A stretch of 64,000 nucleotides of DNA. Source: Ruminococcus flavefaciens (lineage in GTDB: Bacteria > Bacillota > Clostridia > Oscillospirales > Ruminococcaceae). How positions within the stretch are numbered: position 1 is the first letter of the stretch; each line of letters starts with the position of its first letter. Position numbers and translations under genes: made by a program. Location: positions 124,001 to 188,000 of the forward strand of contig NZ_UETD01000008.1 of NCBI RefSeq assembly GCF_900116855.1. Reading direction: 5' to 3'. Below, piece after piece: positions 25,335 through 33,541 of this stretch. The notes under the pieces are model-generated. The model saw nothing but the letters and a program-made list of their open reading frames with translations. It was not told the origin of the DNA and ran no database searches.

Positions 25335-25384
25335 TTCTTAATCCCCCTATACTATTATAAAGTATATTTACCTTTTCTGAACTT

Positions 25385-25414
25385 ACTATATCACACTCTG
25401 CAAATAAAAATCAA
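25385..25414 (-). promoter_or_regulatory. Promoter of the 622-residue protein gene, with adjacent inverted repeat
   Basis: On the minus strand TTGATT (25414-25409), 18 nt, TATAGT (25390-25385). Just upstream an inverted repeat TTTTTCGGA / TCCGAAAAA (25418-25440) lies between the divergent xis and 622-residue genes and could be an operator or terminator. Confidence 0.6.
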
Positions 25415-25539
25415 GCTTTTTTCGGAGAATTTCCGAAAAATTTGTACAGGATCGTTTCCGTGGTATTCTCTAAGAACGAGCTATATTATTTCAATCCGGC
25501 TCTTTATATAGATATTTTAACAGAAAGGAGGAAAGCATT

Positions 25540-25734
25540 ATGAAACAGGAAAAGTTATGTATGAGTGCTCACGAGTTATCTCTGCAAACGGGATTATCGC
25601 TCTCGTTCATCAGAAAGCTTACTCGCGAGGAAAAGATTCCCTATCTCCGTGTCGGAAGACGCGTCTTATATCCAGTAAGCAGCGTCGAGGAATGGTTGTC
25701 TAAGAACATGGATGCTGAAAGCGATGAGCAGTAA
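25540..25734 (+). CDS. xis: Excisionase-like winged-helix DNA-binding protein
   Basis: A 64-residue MerR/excisionase-type protein: MSAHELSLQTGLSLSFIRKL followed by IPYLRVGRRVLYPVSSVEEW, the usual helix-turn-helix plus wing. Such proteins bend the attachment site and direct the integrase toward excision. Strong AGAAAGGAGG site. Its end overlaps the start of the adjacent integrase, the standard xis-int arrangement. Confidence 0.88.
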   Translation: MKQEKLCMSAHELSLQTGLSLSFIRKLTREEKIPYLRVGRRVLYPVSSVEEWLSKNMDAESDEQ

Positions 25735-26926
25735 GGCCTCAAATGGCGAAGGCAGCATTTTCCGCCAAAAGGACGGCAAATGGAGGGGAAGTCTTACGGT
25801 AACGCTTCCAGACGGGACTAAAAAACGCCCATGCAAGCGTTTCAAAACCCGTCGCGATGCGGACCAATGGCTGACCAAAATAAAGGCAGATCTACAGGCG
25901 GGAAGACCCGTACTGTGTTCTGAGCTTACTTTCGGCGAGTACATAGTACAGTGGCTCGAGAAGTACGGCTGTATGGCCATCCGAGACAGTACCAAAATGA
26001 ACTATTATGGCTATATCAGGCATATTCAGCGGCACTGTATCAAAAATGCTAAGCTAAAAGATTTGACAACTGATGATCTTCAAGATTTCCTTTTGTTCCT
26101 GCAAAGCGCTGGACAAATGGACACCGACAAACCGCTCAGCGCTAAGACCCTGCATAATATAATGAATATGGTACACAAAGCACTTGACCACGCAGTAGGA
26201 AGGCAGCTCATATACCACAATCCGGCTGACTATATACAGTTACCTCGTGTCACTACACCGATGATGCGTGTACTTACAGAAAATGAAATAGGCAGATTCG
26301 TTGCCGCAATGCAAGGAGATTCGCTCCAAATAGCGCTTGTGCTGATGCTCTTTTGCGGGCTTAGACTCGGCGAAGCTTGTGCGTTGACGCATGATGATGT
26401 TCGCTGTGATGACGGAATCCATTATCTCAGTATTACCAAGTCGCTAAACCGCATATCCAACTTCGAGGCTAGGGACGGGGAGCCGAAGACACTTCTCAGG
26501 ATTCAGGAAACCAAGACATCAAAGGGTAAAAGACAGGTACCACTGCTGCCGGAAGTAGCTGACAAGGTACTCTCGCACATGTGCTGGCAGAAAGAGCAGG
26601 CGGAGAAATCCTATGGTCTTTACGAGGAAAATCCATATCTCGTATCCAACGAGCTTGGACACTTTCTCGACCCTGGGACGGTAAGAAAGAAGCTGAAGGC
26701 AGTTGCTGAGAGCATCGGCATTACGGCATTTCATCCTCATTGCTTAAGGCATACTTACGCCAGTAAGGCGGTAAAATGCGGTGTTCCGCTCCCATACCTG
26801 AGTGATATTCTCGGTCATGAGAGCACCTCATTCACCGCAAAAGTGTACGTCACTCTTGACTTAGAGGGACGTGCTAACGCTCAGGCTGCTATGTCTGAGT
26901 TAGTTAAAAGTACATTTAAAAAATAA
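25724..26926 (+). CDS. int: Tyrosine recombinase / integrase of the second mobile element, intact
   Basis: About 400 residues with the arm-binding N terminus (EGSIFRQKDGKWRGSLTVTL), core-binding domain, and catalytic residues: Arg in CGLRLGEACAL, HCLRHTYASK, ILGHES and the nucleophile Tyr in AKVYVTLD. ATG 25724 is close to the xis stop (coupled); ATG 25712 is the alternative. It differs clearly from the integrase at 19131, so two separate elements are present. It is followed in the same direction by helicase and mobilisation genes. Confidence 0.93.
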   Translation: MSSKASNGEGSIFRQKDGKWRGSLTVTLPDGTKKRPCKRFKTRRDADQWLTKIKADLQAGRPVLCSELTFGEYIVQWLEKYGCMAIRDSTKMNYYGYIRHIQRHCIKNAKLKDLTTDDLQDFLLFLQSAGQMDTDKPLSAKTLHNIMNMVHKALDHAVGRQLIYHNPADYIQLPRVTTPMMRVLTENEIGRFVAAMQGDSLQIALVLMLFCGLRLGEACALTHDDVRCDDGIHYLSITKSLNRISNFEARDGEPKTLLRIQETKTSKGKRQVPLLPEVADKVLSHMCWQKEQAEKSYGLYEENPYLVSNELGHFLDPGTVRKKLKAVAESIGITAFHPHCLRHTYASKAVKCGVPLPYLSDILGHESTSFTAKVYVTLDLEGRANAQAAMSELVKSTFKK

Positions 26927-26965
26927 TCTATGGGCGGGCGAAATGCCCGCCAGAAAGGAAATAAT

Positions 26966-28342
26966 ATGGCTGCAATAGCATTTTTAATCACGGCATTTCT
27001 TGCCGGCATTTCATTGATAAGTATTACTGAAAAAGACGTATCTACTCAACTGACCAGAGATATAGGTCGTCTTAAAATCATCAAATTTGACGGTGAAACG
27101 GCATATATCAACATCAAGACACACTGGCAGAAAATCGGTCGTGTGGAGCTGCTCAAGGTAATACGTAATCTTATCGCTCCCGAAGACAGATTCGAAGTCG
27201 GAAGCAGAGTTATAGCAGAAGTTGCAAAGCGCCTCGCCGAGGACGTTTCTCTTCAATTCAGCATTGAAGCGGCGAATAAGGCGCAGGAATACCTGATCAA
27301 CTTCAAAAACGGCGTTCTCAATATCCTCACCGGGGAATTCACCACGGACCGCAGTAAATGGATATTCGACTACGTCCTCAATGTTAACTACATAGAACGC
27401 TGTACGGAGAAAGACTGTCCGGTGTTTATGAAATTCATAAGCACCTCAGCTGGAATCGAGAATCTTCAGTGCATACTTATTTCCTTAGGCTTCGGAATCT
27501 CTTCACTAACAAAAGTGAAGAAGGCGGTGTTTTTATTCGGCGAAACTGACGGCGGAAAATCCACTCTTCTGGACTTTCTTGCCACTGCCGTATCTCCGGA
27601 GCTCATCTCCAACATAAATTTCCAGCAACTGGGAAGCGGTTATTTCGTGATCCAGCTCCTCGGAAAAAAACTGAATATCTCCTACGATAATAGTTCGAAA
27701 GCAATGGACAACGAACAAATGTTCAAGTCAATAGTTGCCGGGGAACGCATCTCAGCAAGAGCTCTCCGTGAGAATCCCGTACAGTTCGTCCCTACAGCGA
27801 AGCTTTTCTTTGGATCGAACAAGCCTTATACCTACAAGAACCCGGATCTGGCCTTATATCGTCGTATGGTATTCATCCCGTTCGAGTACAGTGTTCCTCC
27901 TGAAGAACAGGACAAGGAGCTTCTCAATAAGCTTGAGGCGGAACGCGATGTTGTATTCTCCTTGGCAGCTAGAACCTTGAAAAGCTTCGTGGAGGCGAGG
28001 TACGATTTCAAAATGTCACCGAAGGCTAAGGCGTATCTTGAAAGCCGTATCGCCGCTCTCCACTCAGTTGACGGTTTCTTAGAAGATCGCACCATTGTTG
28101 ATGAAAAGGGTTCAGTATCTGCTGCAAATCTCTTCGAGGCGTATAAGCTGTGGTGTGATGAAAATGCCCTCGACGCTGATGACAAAGCTGAATTCAAGGA
28201 GTCAGTCCTTGCTTTCGCTCCAAATATCGAATATAAAAAGGTAGGTCCCAGAAGCAAGAGAGTATGGGGATTTCGTGGTATCCGACTGAGGACATCCGAT
28301 GAATTCGATACCCCAGGCGATAACAATACTGTGACGAAATAA
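26966..28342 (+). CDS. P4-family primase-helicase-like (SF3/D5) replication protein
   Basis: A 458-residue protein with the superfamily 3 helicase core: Walker A LFGETDGGKST (about residues 190-200), Walker B region KLNISYDNSS, and FFGSNKPYTYKNPD with YRRMVFIPFEY downstream, as in phage P4 / D5 primases. The catalytic primase part is absent; the N terminus has a hydrophobic stretch (MAAIAFLITAFLAGISLI) and a short D5_N-like region. It probably unwinds the element's origin during autonomous replication. ATG 26966 is chosen by AGAAAGG spacing. The C-terminal winged helix is visible (SVSAANLFEAYKLWCDEN). Confidence 0.87.
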   Translation: MAAIAFLITAFLAGISLISITEKDVSTQLTRDIGRLKIIKFDGETAYINIKTHWQKIGRVELLKVIRNLIAPEDRFEVGSRVIAEVAKRLAEDVSLQFSIEAANKAQEYLINFKNGVLNILTGEFTTDRSKWIFDYVLNVNYIERCTEKDCPVFMKFISTSAGIENLQCILISLGFGISSLTKVKKAVFLFGETDGGKSTLLDFLATAVSPELISNINFQQLGSGYFVIQLLGKKLNISYDNSSKAMDNEQMFKSIVAGERISARALRENPVQFVPTAKLFFGSNKPYTYKNPDLALYRRMVFIPFEYSVPPEEQDKELLNKLEAERDVVFSLAARTLKSFVEARYDFKMSPKAKAYLESRIAALHSVDGFLEDRTIVDEKGSVSAANLFEAYKLWCDENALDADDKAEFKESVLAFAPNIEYKKVGPRSKRVWGFRGIRLRTSDEFDTPGDNNTVTK

Positions 28343-28369
28343 ACAATATTTTTCGTTCGTAAGCATATA

Positions 28370-28395
28370 AGAGGGCTGTTTTTTTTCAGCCCTCT
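28370..28395 (+). terminator. Hairpin between helicase and mobC-like gene
   Basis: AGAGGGCTG ... CAGCCCTCT with an eight-T loop. The T run is in the loop rather than after the stem, so termination is uncertain; it may also be an mRNA-stabilising element. Confidence 0.5.
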
Positions 28396-28475
28396 AAAGA
28401 AAAAGTAATGATATGTACTACTTAATGAAAAAAGTAGTTCTATTCCGAAAATTCATGACTAAGGAGGGCGTTATT

Positions 28476-28808
28476 TTGAAGCGCACAGAGAATATCCAAT
28501 TTAAGGCGTCACCTGAAGAAAAGCAGATCATGCTTGATAATTCAGCTAGAGCCAACACTGACCTCAGTAAATACCTTAGAACGATAGCAACTGAAGAAGG
28601 GAAGGTCATATTCCTCGACAAGGGAGGATATATTCCTCGCGGCCTCATAGAAATAAATGACAAGATCAACGGAGCATTAAGAAATGGTAAAATCTCAGAT
28701 GCTCTTGGTCATGAGCTGCTCTCAGGAATAAAGGAGATAATGACAAAATTTGTTGAAATATCACAACAGCTTACAATAATCAACAACTGCGACGAGGAGG
28801 GAGCATAA
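28476..28808 (+). CDS. MobC-like relaxosome accessory protein
   Basis: A 110-residue protein starting at TTG 28476, set by AAGGAGG 8 nt upstream. The N-terminal ribbon-helix-helix pattern is IQFKASPEEKQIMLDNSARA then NTDLSKYLRTIA, followed by a C-terminal helical bundle (EINDKINGALRNGKISDALG), as in MobC-family proteins that melt oriT and assist the relaxase. It shares TAATG with the relaxase gene downstream, so they are coupled. Confidence 0.8.
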   Translation: MKRTENIQFKASPEEKQIMLDNSARANTDLSKYLRTIATEEGKVIFLDKGGYIPRGLIEINDKINGALRNGKISDALGHELLSGIKEIMTKFVEISQQLTIINNCDEEGA

Positions 28809-30010
28809 TGTCACTACTTATTGCTCGTCAAGGCGATAATCGTACCATCAACGACTTCAAAACGATGTACGACTACGCAACTGATCCGTTCAAGACGAAA
28901 GATAGGCATTTTGTCTACACCTTCGGAGCGGTCACAGATGATCCGTTCGCAGAAATGCTTGCTGTAAAAACAGTTTTCGGCAAAACAGGTGGTAGACAGT
29001 ACACACAAATGATACTATCACCGACGCCTATCGGTAACGAGATTGCCGACGAGGATTTCTTTGAAATGTCCAAGGAAATTGCAATCCCAATATATGAGAA
29101 CGGATTTCACTGCACTATTACAGTGCACTTTGACACTGGGAAACGACACTTACATCTATTGCAGAACTGCGTTTCTTTTGTTGACGGGCACAAATTTTCA
29201 CAGAGTATAAGTCAGCTGAATCGTTTCAAGCTTCATTGCAATAAAGTTCTAACAAAATATGGGTTTGACCCCATTTGCAGAGCTACTGAAATGATTGAAG
29301 ACAAAAAGGAGTATTCCTTTGCTGACGGATACGATTTTTTGGAAGCTTACAACGAGATCGCTGATGATATCGCATTCAACTTCTACAACATCTGCGAAGC
29401 TCCTCCTGTACCTACTGTGGAAGCTCCCTCTGTCTCACATAACAGCAAGTATGACAATCCCGACTGGCCGAGTGAAGGTGGATACAATCATTTCTTCGCT
29501 GCTAACTATCCTGGCTATCAGGAAGCCTGGGACATGCTCTCCAGCATAGGTAACAACTACTGCCGCGATACAACCTTCGATAACGCTTTCTCTCCCCCGA
29601 GTGAATGCGTCCCCATCAGCCCCTTCTCTCCGGCAGACTTTACGCCTGCCATCATTGTTCGCGACAGTTCTCCGCAAACTGTCGCATATGATGAGAGCGA
29701 ATACGGTTCAGGCTTGTTCATCGACTATAGTAAACATTATGATATTCATGTTCCAGAGACCATCCCACCTGATGAAGTTGAAAGCATCATAAAAAAGGTT
29801 CCTATGATGACAGAGAAGCAGAAAAATGATGCTATCAAAAGTGCTTCTGCAGCAAAGCACGCACTGGAGCACAGAGGAAACAACTCCAAGGTCATTCTTG
29901 ATCTTTCAGAACAAGTTACTCTACATTTTAACGATGAAGAGAAACGTAATGAAGTTCCTGATGTCATTGATGTTGAGTGTAATGATATTACGGATGCAAA
30001 CAATAAATAA
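28808..30010 (+). CDS. Relaxase / mobilisation nuclease
   Basis: A 400-residue protein whose first 170 residues fit the Mob relaxase fold: YTQMILSPTP, EIAIPIYENGFHCTITVHFD and the metal-binding histidines in KRHLHLLQNCVSFVDGHKFS. The catalytic Tyr is less certain (FKTMYDYATD near the N terminus is a candidate). The C-terminal 230 residues are low-complexity, proline- and acid-rich. It nicks oriT and leads single-stranded transfer; with xis, int, helicase and mobC this forms an integrative mobilisable element lacking its own conjugation machinery. Confidence 0.82.
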   Translation: MSLLIARQGDNRTINDFKTMYDYATDPFKTKDRHFVYTFGAVTDDPFAEMLAVKTVFGKTGGRQYTQMILSPTPIGNEIADEDFFEMSKEIAIPIYENGFHCTITVHFDTGKRHLHLLQNCVSFVDGHKFSQSISQLNRFKLHCNKVLTKYGFDPICRATEMIEDKKEYSFADGYDFLEAYNEIADDIAFNFYNICEAPPVPTVEAPSVSHNSKYDNPDWPSEGGYNHFFAANYPGYQEAWDMLSSIGNNYCRDTTFDNAFSPPSECVPISPFSPADFTPAIIVRDSSPQTVAYDESEYGSGLFIDYSKHYDIHVPETIPPDEVESIIKKVPMMTEKQKNDAIKSASAAKHALEHRGNNSKVILDLSEQVTLHFNDEEKRNEVPDVIDVECNDITDANNK

Positions 30011-30017
30011 TCATATC

Positions 30018-30043
30018 AAACCGGCCCAGAAACGGGCTGGTTT
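30018..30043 (+). terminator. Terminator of the mobilisation operon
   Basis: AAACCGGCCC pairs with GGGCTGGTTT, continuing into TTTT, 8 nt after the relaxase stop. Confidence 0.85.
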
Positions 30044-30131
30044 TTTATTCTTTTTCATCTGTATTCAGATTTTTGTTTCAACATAGTACTACGCTGCAAA
30101 TAAGACTGCTATACCGTCAAGCAAAAAGCAA

Positions 30132-30160
30132 TTGAATTTTAGATCAGAATAATGTATAAT
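30132..30160 (+). promoter_or_regulatory. Promoter of the two small genes 30221-30941
   Basis: TTGAAT (30132-30137), 17 nt, TATAAT (30155-30160), 61 nt before the ATG at 30221. Confidence 0.7.
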
Positions 30161-30220
30161 GATCATAGAAGTAACATTTTCTTTCATAAACGTTATATCA
30201 CAAACAAGGGAGGCGGAAAC

Positions 30221-30544
30221 ATGGCAAAGTATAAATTCAAGTACTGGTTCGAATGGCATGCACGCGGTGACTGCTTGTGGGCTGCTGATAAAGTAACAAG
30301 CGAAAAATATGGTTACACCCCTGCTATTGATGATATGCCGCTGTCACATGAACTTGTAATATTCCTTAATGAAACAGGCGATATGCATGATGATGCTTTA
30401 AACTGGGAATATCCGCCTGATCCACCGGATCCTGAAATATGGACTCCTGAAAAAGAAACTGAATTTGATAAACGAGCTCATGAAGGCTATGAGCGTATTT
30501 GTCAGGAGCTCGGAAAGGATTACGAGATAATCTACGATGTATAA
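30221..30544 (+). CDS. Hypothetical protein
   Basis: A 107-residue acidic protein beginning MAKYKFKYWFEWHARGDCLW, with a proline/acid-rich second half (WEYPPDPPDPEIWTPEKE). ATG 30221 has AAGGGAGG upstream. No family recognised with confidence. It lies at the right edge of the second element, together with 30561-30941, and probably forms a two-gene unit; the pairing of a small acidic protein with a second small soluble protein is worth testing for toxin-immunity function, but nothing in the sequence proves it. Confidence 0.65.
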   Translation: MAKYKFKYWFEWHARGDCLWAADKVTSEKYGYTPAIDDMPLSHELVIFLNETGDMHDDALNWEYPPDPPDPEIWTPEKETEFDKRAHEGYERICQELGKDYEIIYDV

Positions 30545-30560
30545 ATCCAAGGAGAAAAAT

Positions 30561-30941
30561 ATGGACGACAAGTATCTTCTGATTGAAAAGTATCACTTAA
30601 AACATGAAAACAACGCATGGTACTCGGACAGGGAGAACTCACATAAACACCTTATATTCAAGGATGCTTTCTTTGAAAGAACAGACGTTATCGGTCTGCT
30701 GTTCAGGATCAATAAACTCTGCATGGCCAAGGTAAAGTATTTCCGTGCTAACATAGATAAGTTTGAACCATTAAAGTATCATTATAAGGACGGATTTATT
30801 TCTGTACATCTTTGGGATGCAGACTTCCTGAGGCACAGAGCCTCAGGTTACATTCTTGATTTCCGCTATCTGCAAACAATAACTGTATATGAGGATTTTG
30901 TTGCACTTTGTCAAGAGTTGGAAGCTTTTGAGAACAACTGA
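30561..30941 (+). CDS. Hypothetical protein
   Basis: A 126-residue soluble protein (MDDKYLLIEKYHLKHENNAW; SVHLWDADFLRHRASGYILD) rich in Lys, His and aromatic residues. Start ATG 30561 with AAGGAG 8 nt upstream; 16 nt after the preceding gene, so co-transcribed. No recognised domain. Last gene before the initiator tRNA boundary of the accessory region. Confidence 0.65.
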   Translation: MDDKYLLIEKYHLKHENNAWYSDRENSHKHLIFKDAFFERTDVIGLLFRINKLCMAKVKYFRANIDKFEPLKYHYKDGFISVHLWDADFLRHRASGYILDFRYLQTITVYEDFVALCQELEAFENN

Positions 30942-31110
30942 AAATGATAATAATATACACCCTTTACGGGTGCATTTCTTATAACTATCTATTTTATTAA
31001 CACTAAGCCCTTCTTTTGTTAACCTTGGTTAACAACAAACTGCAATATACTTCAAAAACTCTAAAAAACACTCAGTGATTCTCGGCGATATTTCGAGGAA
31101 AAATAAACGC

Positions 31111-31130
31111 GTTGCTGCACGGTTGCTGCA
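31111..31130. repeat. Tandem GTTGCTGCA repeat near the tRNA, possible integrase arm site
   Basis: GTTGCTGCA occurs twice (31111-31119 and 31122-31130) with an 11-bp period, 63 nt from the 3' end of tRNA-fMet. Tandem direct repeats of one helical turn are typical of arm-type sites bound by integrase N-terminal domains. Confidence 0.45.
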
Positions 31131-31155
31131 ATTGTATAAAAACGGACATAAAAAC

Positions 31156-31183
31156 AGGCACTTCCGAATGCTCGAAAGTGCCT
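31156..31183 (-). terminator. Terminator of the tRNA-fMet transcript
   Basis: On the minus strand AGGCACTT...AAGTGCCT is followed by GTTTTTA, 10 nt past the tRNA 3' end. Confidence 0.75.
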
Positions 31184-31192
31184 ATATTACGT

Positions 31193-31269
<77 letters not shown>

Positions 31270-31372
31270 ATATATAGTGCAGTATCATCTGCGACTATAT
31301 TAGTATACCACATTTAGAATGTGATGTCAACAGCAGAAAAGATATTTTTTTATTTTAACAATCGTTGATCTC

Positions 31373-31870
31373 TCAGAGCGGCAATTCCATCTCAATGCAG
31401 TTCCATGTTTCGCCAAGTACCGAAAAGCTCTCAGAGCTGCCGCACTCGTTGAACCCAACAGCTTTATAGCAGCCTTTAGCAGAGGAATTTTCATCAAAAA
31501 CTCCAATGGACAGCTTTTTCGCGCACAGCTTTTCTCTCGCATACCCCTTAGCCAGCTCCAACATTTTTCTGCCGAGTCCCCGCCCGCGGTGCGACCTGTC
31601 AACAATGACGAAGCCAAATCGAACCACAGTCCTCTCGGCGTCGGTGTATCGGAGTATCAGGTGTCCCACGGGAACATCGCTTTCATCCACGGCAGTCATG
31701 GGAAAGAAGTCTCCGTTTTCCGAGCAGGCGATGTAATTATCAATGATATCCTGTGGAGAAACGGGATAGTTTTCGTATCTGTCGGCGCACCACATTCTGA
31801 ACTCTCTTTCGCAGCCGATCCAGCAGGTAATATATTCGGCATCACTTTCCATGAACTCTCTGAGTACCAT
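31373..31870 (-). CDS. GNAT family N-acetyltransferase
   Basis: A 165-residue GNAT enzyme: VPVGHLILRY, FGFVIVDRSHRGRGLGRKML with the acetyl-CoA-binding R/Q-x-x-G-x-G/A motif (RGRGLG), and the C-terminal ENSSAKGCYKAVGFNECG. It transfers an acetyl group from acetyl-CoA to an unknown amine. It lies 9 nt downstream of a second, unrelated-in-detail GNAT gene; both probably share the promoter at 32336-32363. Confidence 0.88.
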   Translation of the reverse strand: MVLREFMESDAEYITCWIGCEREFRMWCADRYENYPVSPQDIIDNYIACSENGDFFPMTAVDESDVPVGHLILRYTDAERTVVRFGFVIVDRSHRGRGLGRKMLELAKGYAREKLCAKKLSIGVFDENSSAKGCYKAVGFNECGSSESFSVLGETWNCIEMELPL

Positions 31871-31879
31871 ACATTCACC

Positions 31880-32314
31880 TCAAAGCCACTGTATAAATGC
31901 AGTCTTATCGCTGCTGTTATAGCCTGCATTCTCGTAAAAGCGAAGAGTTCCTGCCTCTTTTGAGCCTGTCAGGAGCATCATCTTGTAGCAATTTTCCTTT
32001 ACAGCGATCTCCTTTGCGAAGTCAAGACAGGCAGAGGCAAGACCGCGGCGGCGATAGGGAGCGGATGTGACCACATTCTCGATAAAGGCGTAGGGACGCT
32101 GTCCTCGGGTCAGATTGGGTATAATGACGCAGACACATGAAGCGGCGATAATTCCGTCCACATCGGCAACTATTATATGGTGGTCGGGGTCGCTGATTAT
32201 CCTGTTCCATATTTTCATGAACCGCTGATCCTTTTCGGGAAACGGATTATCGTGAAGCTCCATATAAAGGGTCATGAGTCCGTCAAGGTCATTATTTGTA
32301 ATTTCTCTTATCAT
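31880..32314 (-). CDS. GNAT family N-acetyltransferase
   Basis: A 144-residue GNAT enzyme: IREITNNDLDGLMTLYMELH, IENVVTSAPYRRRGLASACL with the RRRGLA acetyl-CoA motif, then LTGSKEAGTLRFYENAGYNS. The substrate is unknown. First gene of a two-GNAT minus-strand unit, with a TTGACT-16-TATAAT promoter just upstream. Confidence 0.88.
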   Translation of the reverse strand: MIREITNNDLDGLMTLYMELHDNPFPEKDQRFMKIWNRIISDPDHHIIVADVDGIIAASCVCVIIPNLTRGQRPYAFIENVVTSAPYRRRGLASACLDFAKEIAVKENCYKMMLLTGSKEAGTLRFYENAGYNSSDKTAFIQWL

Positions 32315-32335
32315 AAAACCGCCTCCTTTTCAATA

Positions 32336-32363
32336 ATTATACCACACACAAGTAAAAAGTCAA
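32336..32363 (-). promoter_or_regulatory. Promoter of the GNAT pair
   Basis: Minus strand TTGACT (32363-32358), 16 nt, TATAAT (32341-32336). It is immediately followed, on the upstream side, by the terminator of the previous gene. Confidence 0.7.
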
Positions 32364-32367
32364 CAAA

Positions 32368-32396
32368 AAAGCACTTCACATATCGTGAAGTGCTTT
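32368..32396 (-). terminator. Terminator of the 32402-33411 operon
   Basis: AAAGCACTTCAC pairs with GTGAAGTGCTTT; T run on the minus strand. Its arm sequence (AAGCACTT) resembles those of the cassette-array terminators. Confidence 0.85.
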
Positions 32397-32401
32397 AAAA
32401 T

Positions 32402-32974
32402 TTACTCTTCTTTTTGGGGTTGATTCCATTCCGTACTTTCTTTTAATTTTTTTATATATGATTCCTCTAAAAAATCAAATCCCTGTTCTGATGTTATCAC
32501 TCCAGTTGCTGCATTATAAGTGAAGGAATCATCATTTGAATCATAGCCTGTAATCAAAACATAACAGTTACTTGTTACGTATCCTCCGAAAGAGTTTTGA
32601 GATTCAACTGTGAAAGTAACAATTTTACGACCATATTCATCTTCATCAGCTATTTTTTCATTGGAGAAAATAGCAGTTGATGGTGCCTTTAAATCCTTCT
32701 TTATAATATTTTCAGCAGCGATAATATATTCTTTTTCTGAAACCGTTTTGCTTTCACCTTCATCATCAGCAAATATCGCTATTACTATCACTGACAGTAA
32801 TAATATCGCCGTTATATAGCAAAAGATCATCAAACCCTTATGCTTTTTCTTTGGTTTCTCGGCAACAGCTGCTGTACCCGAAGTATTAGGCACAGCTCCA
32901 TTTATACCTATCCCGCAATAAGGGCACACATTTATACCGTCTTGTATCTCTTTTCCGCATTTTTTACAGATCAT
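32402..32974 (-). CDS. Zinc-ribbon single-pass membrane protein
   Basis: A 190-residue protein with an N-terminal zinc ribbon (CKKCGKEI ... CPYCGIGI), a transmembrane helix (LMIFCYITAILLLSVIVIAI, about 48-68) and an extracellular domain of about 120 residues with the pattern LKAPSTAIFSNEKI and FTVESQNSFGGYVTSNCYVL, typical of zinc-ribbon proteins of Firmicutes with a folded outer domain. Function unknown. Overlaps the upstream gene by 4 nt (ATGA). Confidence 0.78.
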   Translation of the reverse strand: MICKKCGKEIQDGINVCPYCGIGINGAVPNTSGTAAVAEKPKKKHKGLMIFCYITAILLLSVIVIAIFADDEGESKTVSEKEYIIAAENIIKKDLKAPSTAIFSNEKIADEDEYGRKIVTFTVESQNSFGGYVTSNCYVLITGYDSNDDSFTYNAATGVITSEQGFDFLEESYIKKLKESTEWNQPQKEE

Positions 32975-33411
32975 ATATATACCTCCCCTTGATAGTCATA
33001 TTTCATCATTTCATTGATTTTTGCAATAAACTTTTCATTTTTCTCAATATGAATGGTGTAAGTATAAGCACCTCCACGTTCATATTCACTCGCTGAAAGA
33101 GGTATCAGCTCATCAAAATACTTTATCCAAATAACCGAAAAGCCTTTTCTATCCTTGTATTTCTCAGGTATATCCATAGGCTTTTCCAAGCTTTTAACAA
33201 TTCCTATTGCCCTGACGTAGTAATTTGACTGTGCAGTATTTCCATATGCTTTTGCAATAAAAATGTCGCCAACCCGAACCTTTTCAGCTTGTTGGTCAAG
33301 AACCGGCTTTTCATTCTCATGATAGCCCATGAACCAACAGTTTTTCTCAGAAAACAAATGCCACATATCATCTGTCCCGCCGAATTTCACTCCGACATTG
33401 AAATAATTCAT
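32971..33411 (-). CDS. Small soluble protein, possibly EVE/PUA-like
   Basis: A 146-residue protein: MWHLFSEKNCWFMGYHENEK, VRVGDIFIAKAYGNTAQSNY, VRAIGIVKSLEKPMD and FSVIWIKYFDELIPL. The order of strands around GDIFIAKAYG and RAIGIV recalls EVE/PUA-type domains that read modified bases, but conserved residues are too few to be sure. Co-transcribed with the zinc-ribbon membrane protein from the promoter at 33441-33469 and divergent from an XRE regulator. Confidence 0.62.
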   Translation of the reverse strand: MNYFNVGVKFGGTDDMWHLFSEKNCWFMGYHENEKPVLDQQAEKVRVGDIFIAKAYGNTAQSNYYVRAIGIVKSLEKPMDIPEKYKDRKGFSVIWIKYFDELIPLSASEYERGGAYTYTIHIEKNEKFIAKINEMMKYDYQGEVYI

Positions 33412-33440
33412 TGTACATCCCCCCTGATTTTATTATATTC

Positions 33441-33469
33441 ATTATAACATTTATAATGCTTATAGTCAA
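33441..33469 (-). promoter_or_regulatory. Promoter of the 32402-33411 operon
   Basis: Minus strand TTGACT (33469-33464), 17 nt, TATAAT (33446-33441). It lies in the divergent gap shared with the XRE gene, whose protein could act here. Confidence 0.78.
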
Positions 33470-33541
33470 TATTTAATGCTACAAATTAATTTATTCCGTT
33501 TTGTAAATAATGTATAATGAATAGTGTAAGGGAGTGAAGCT

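Noticed and set aside
25418..25440. Inverted repeat as transposon end
   Set aside because: No transposase or target duplication nearby; more likely an operator or terminator between divergent genes.
31018..31033. GTTAACC-TT-GGTTAAC palindrome
   Set aside because: No gene start or T run next to it and no second copy seen; could be an operator but unsupported.
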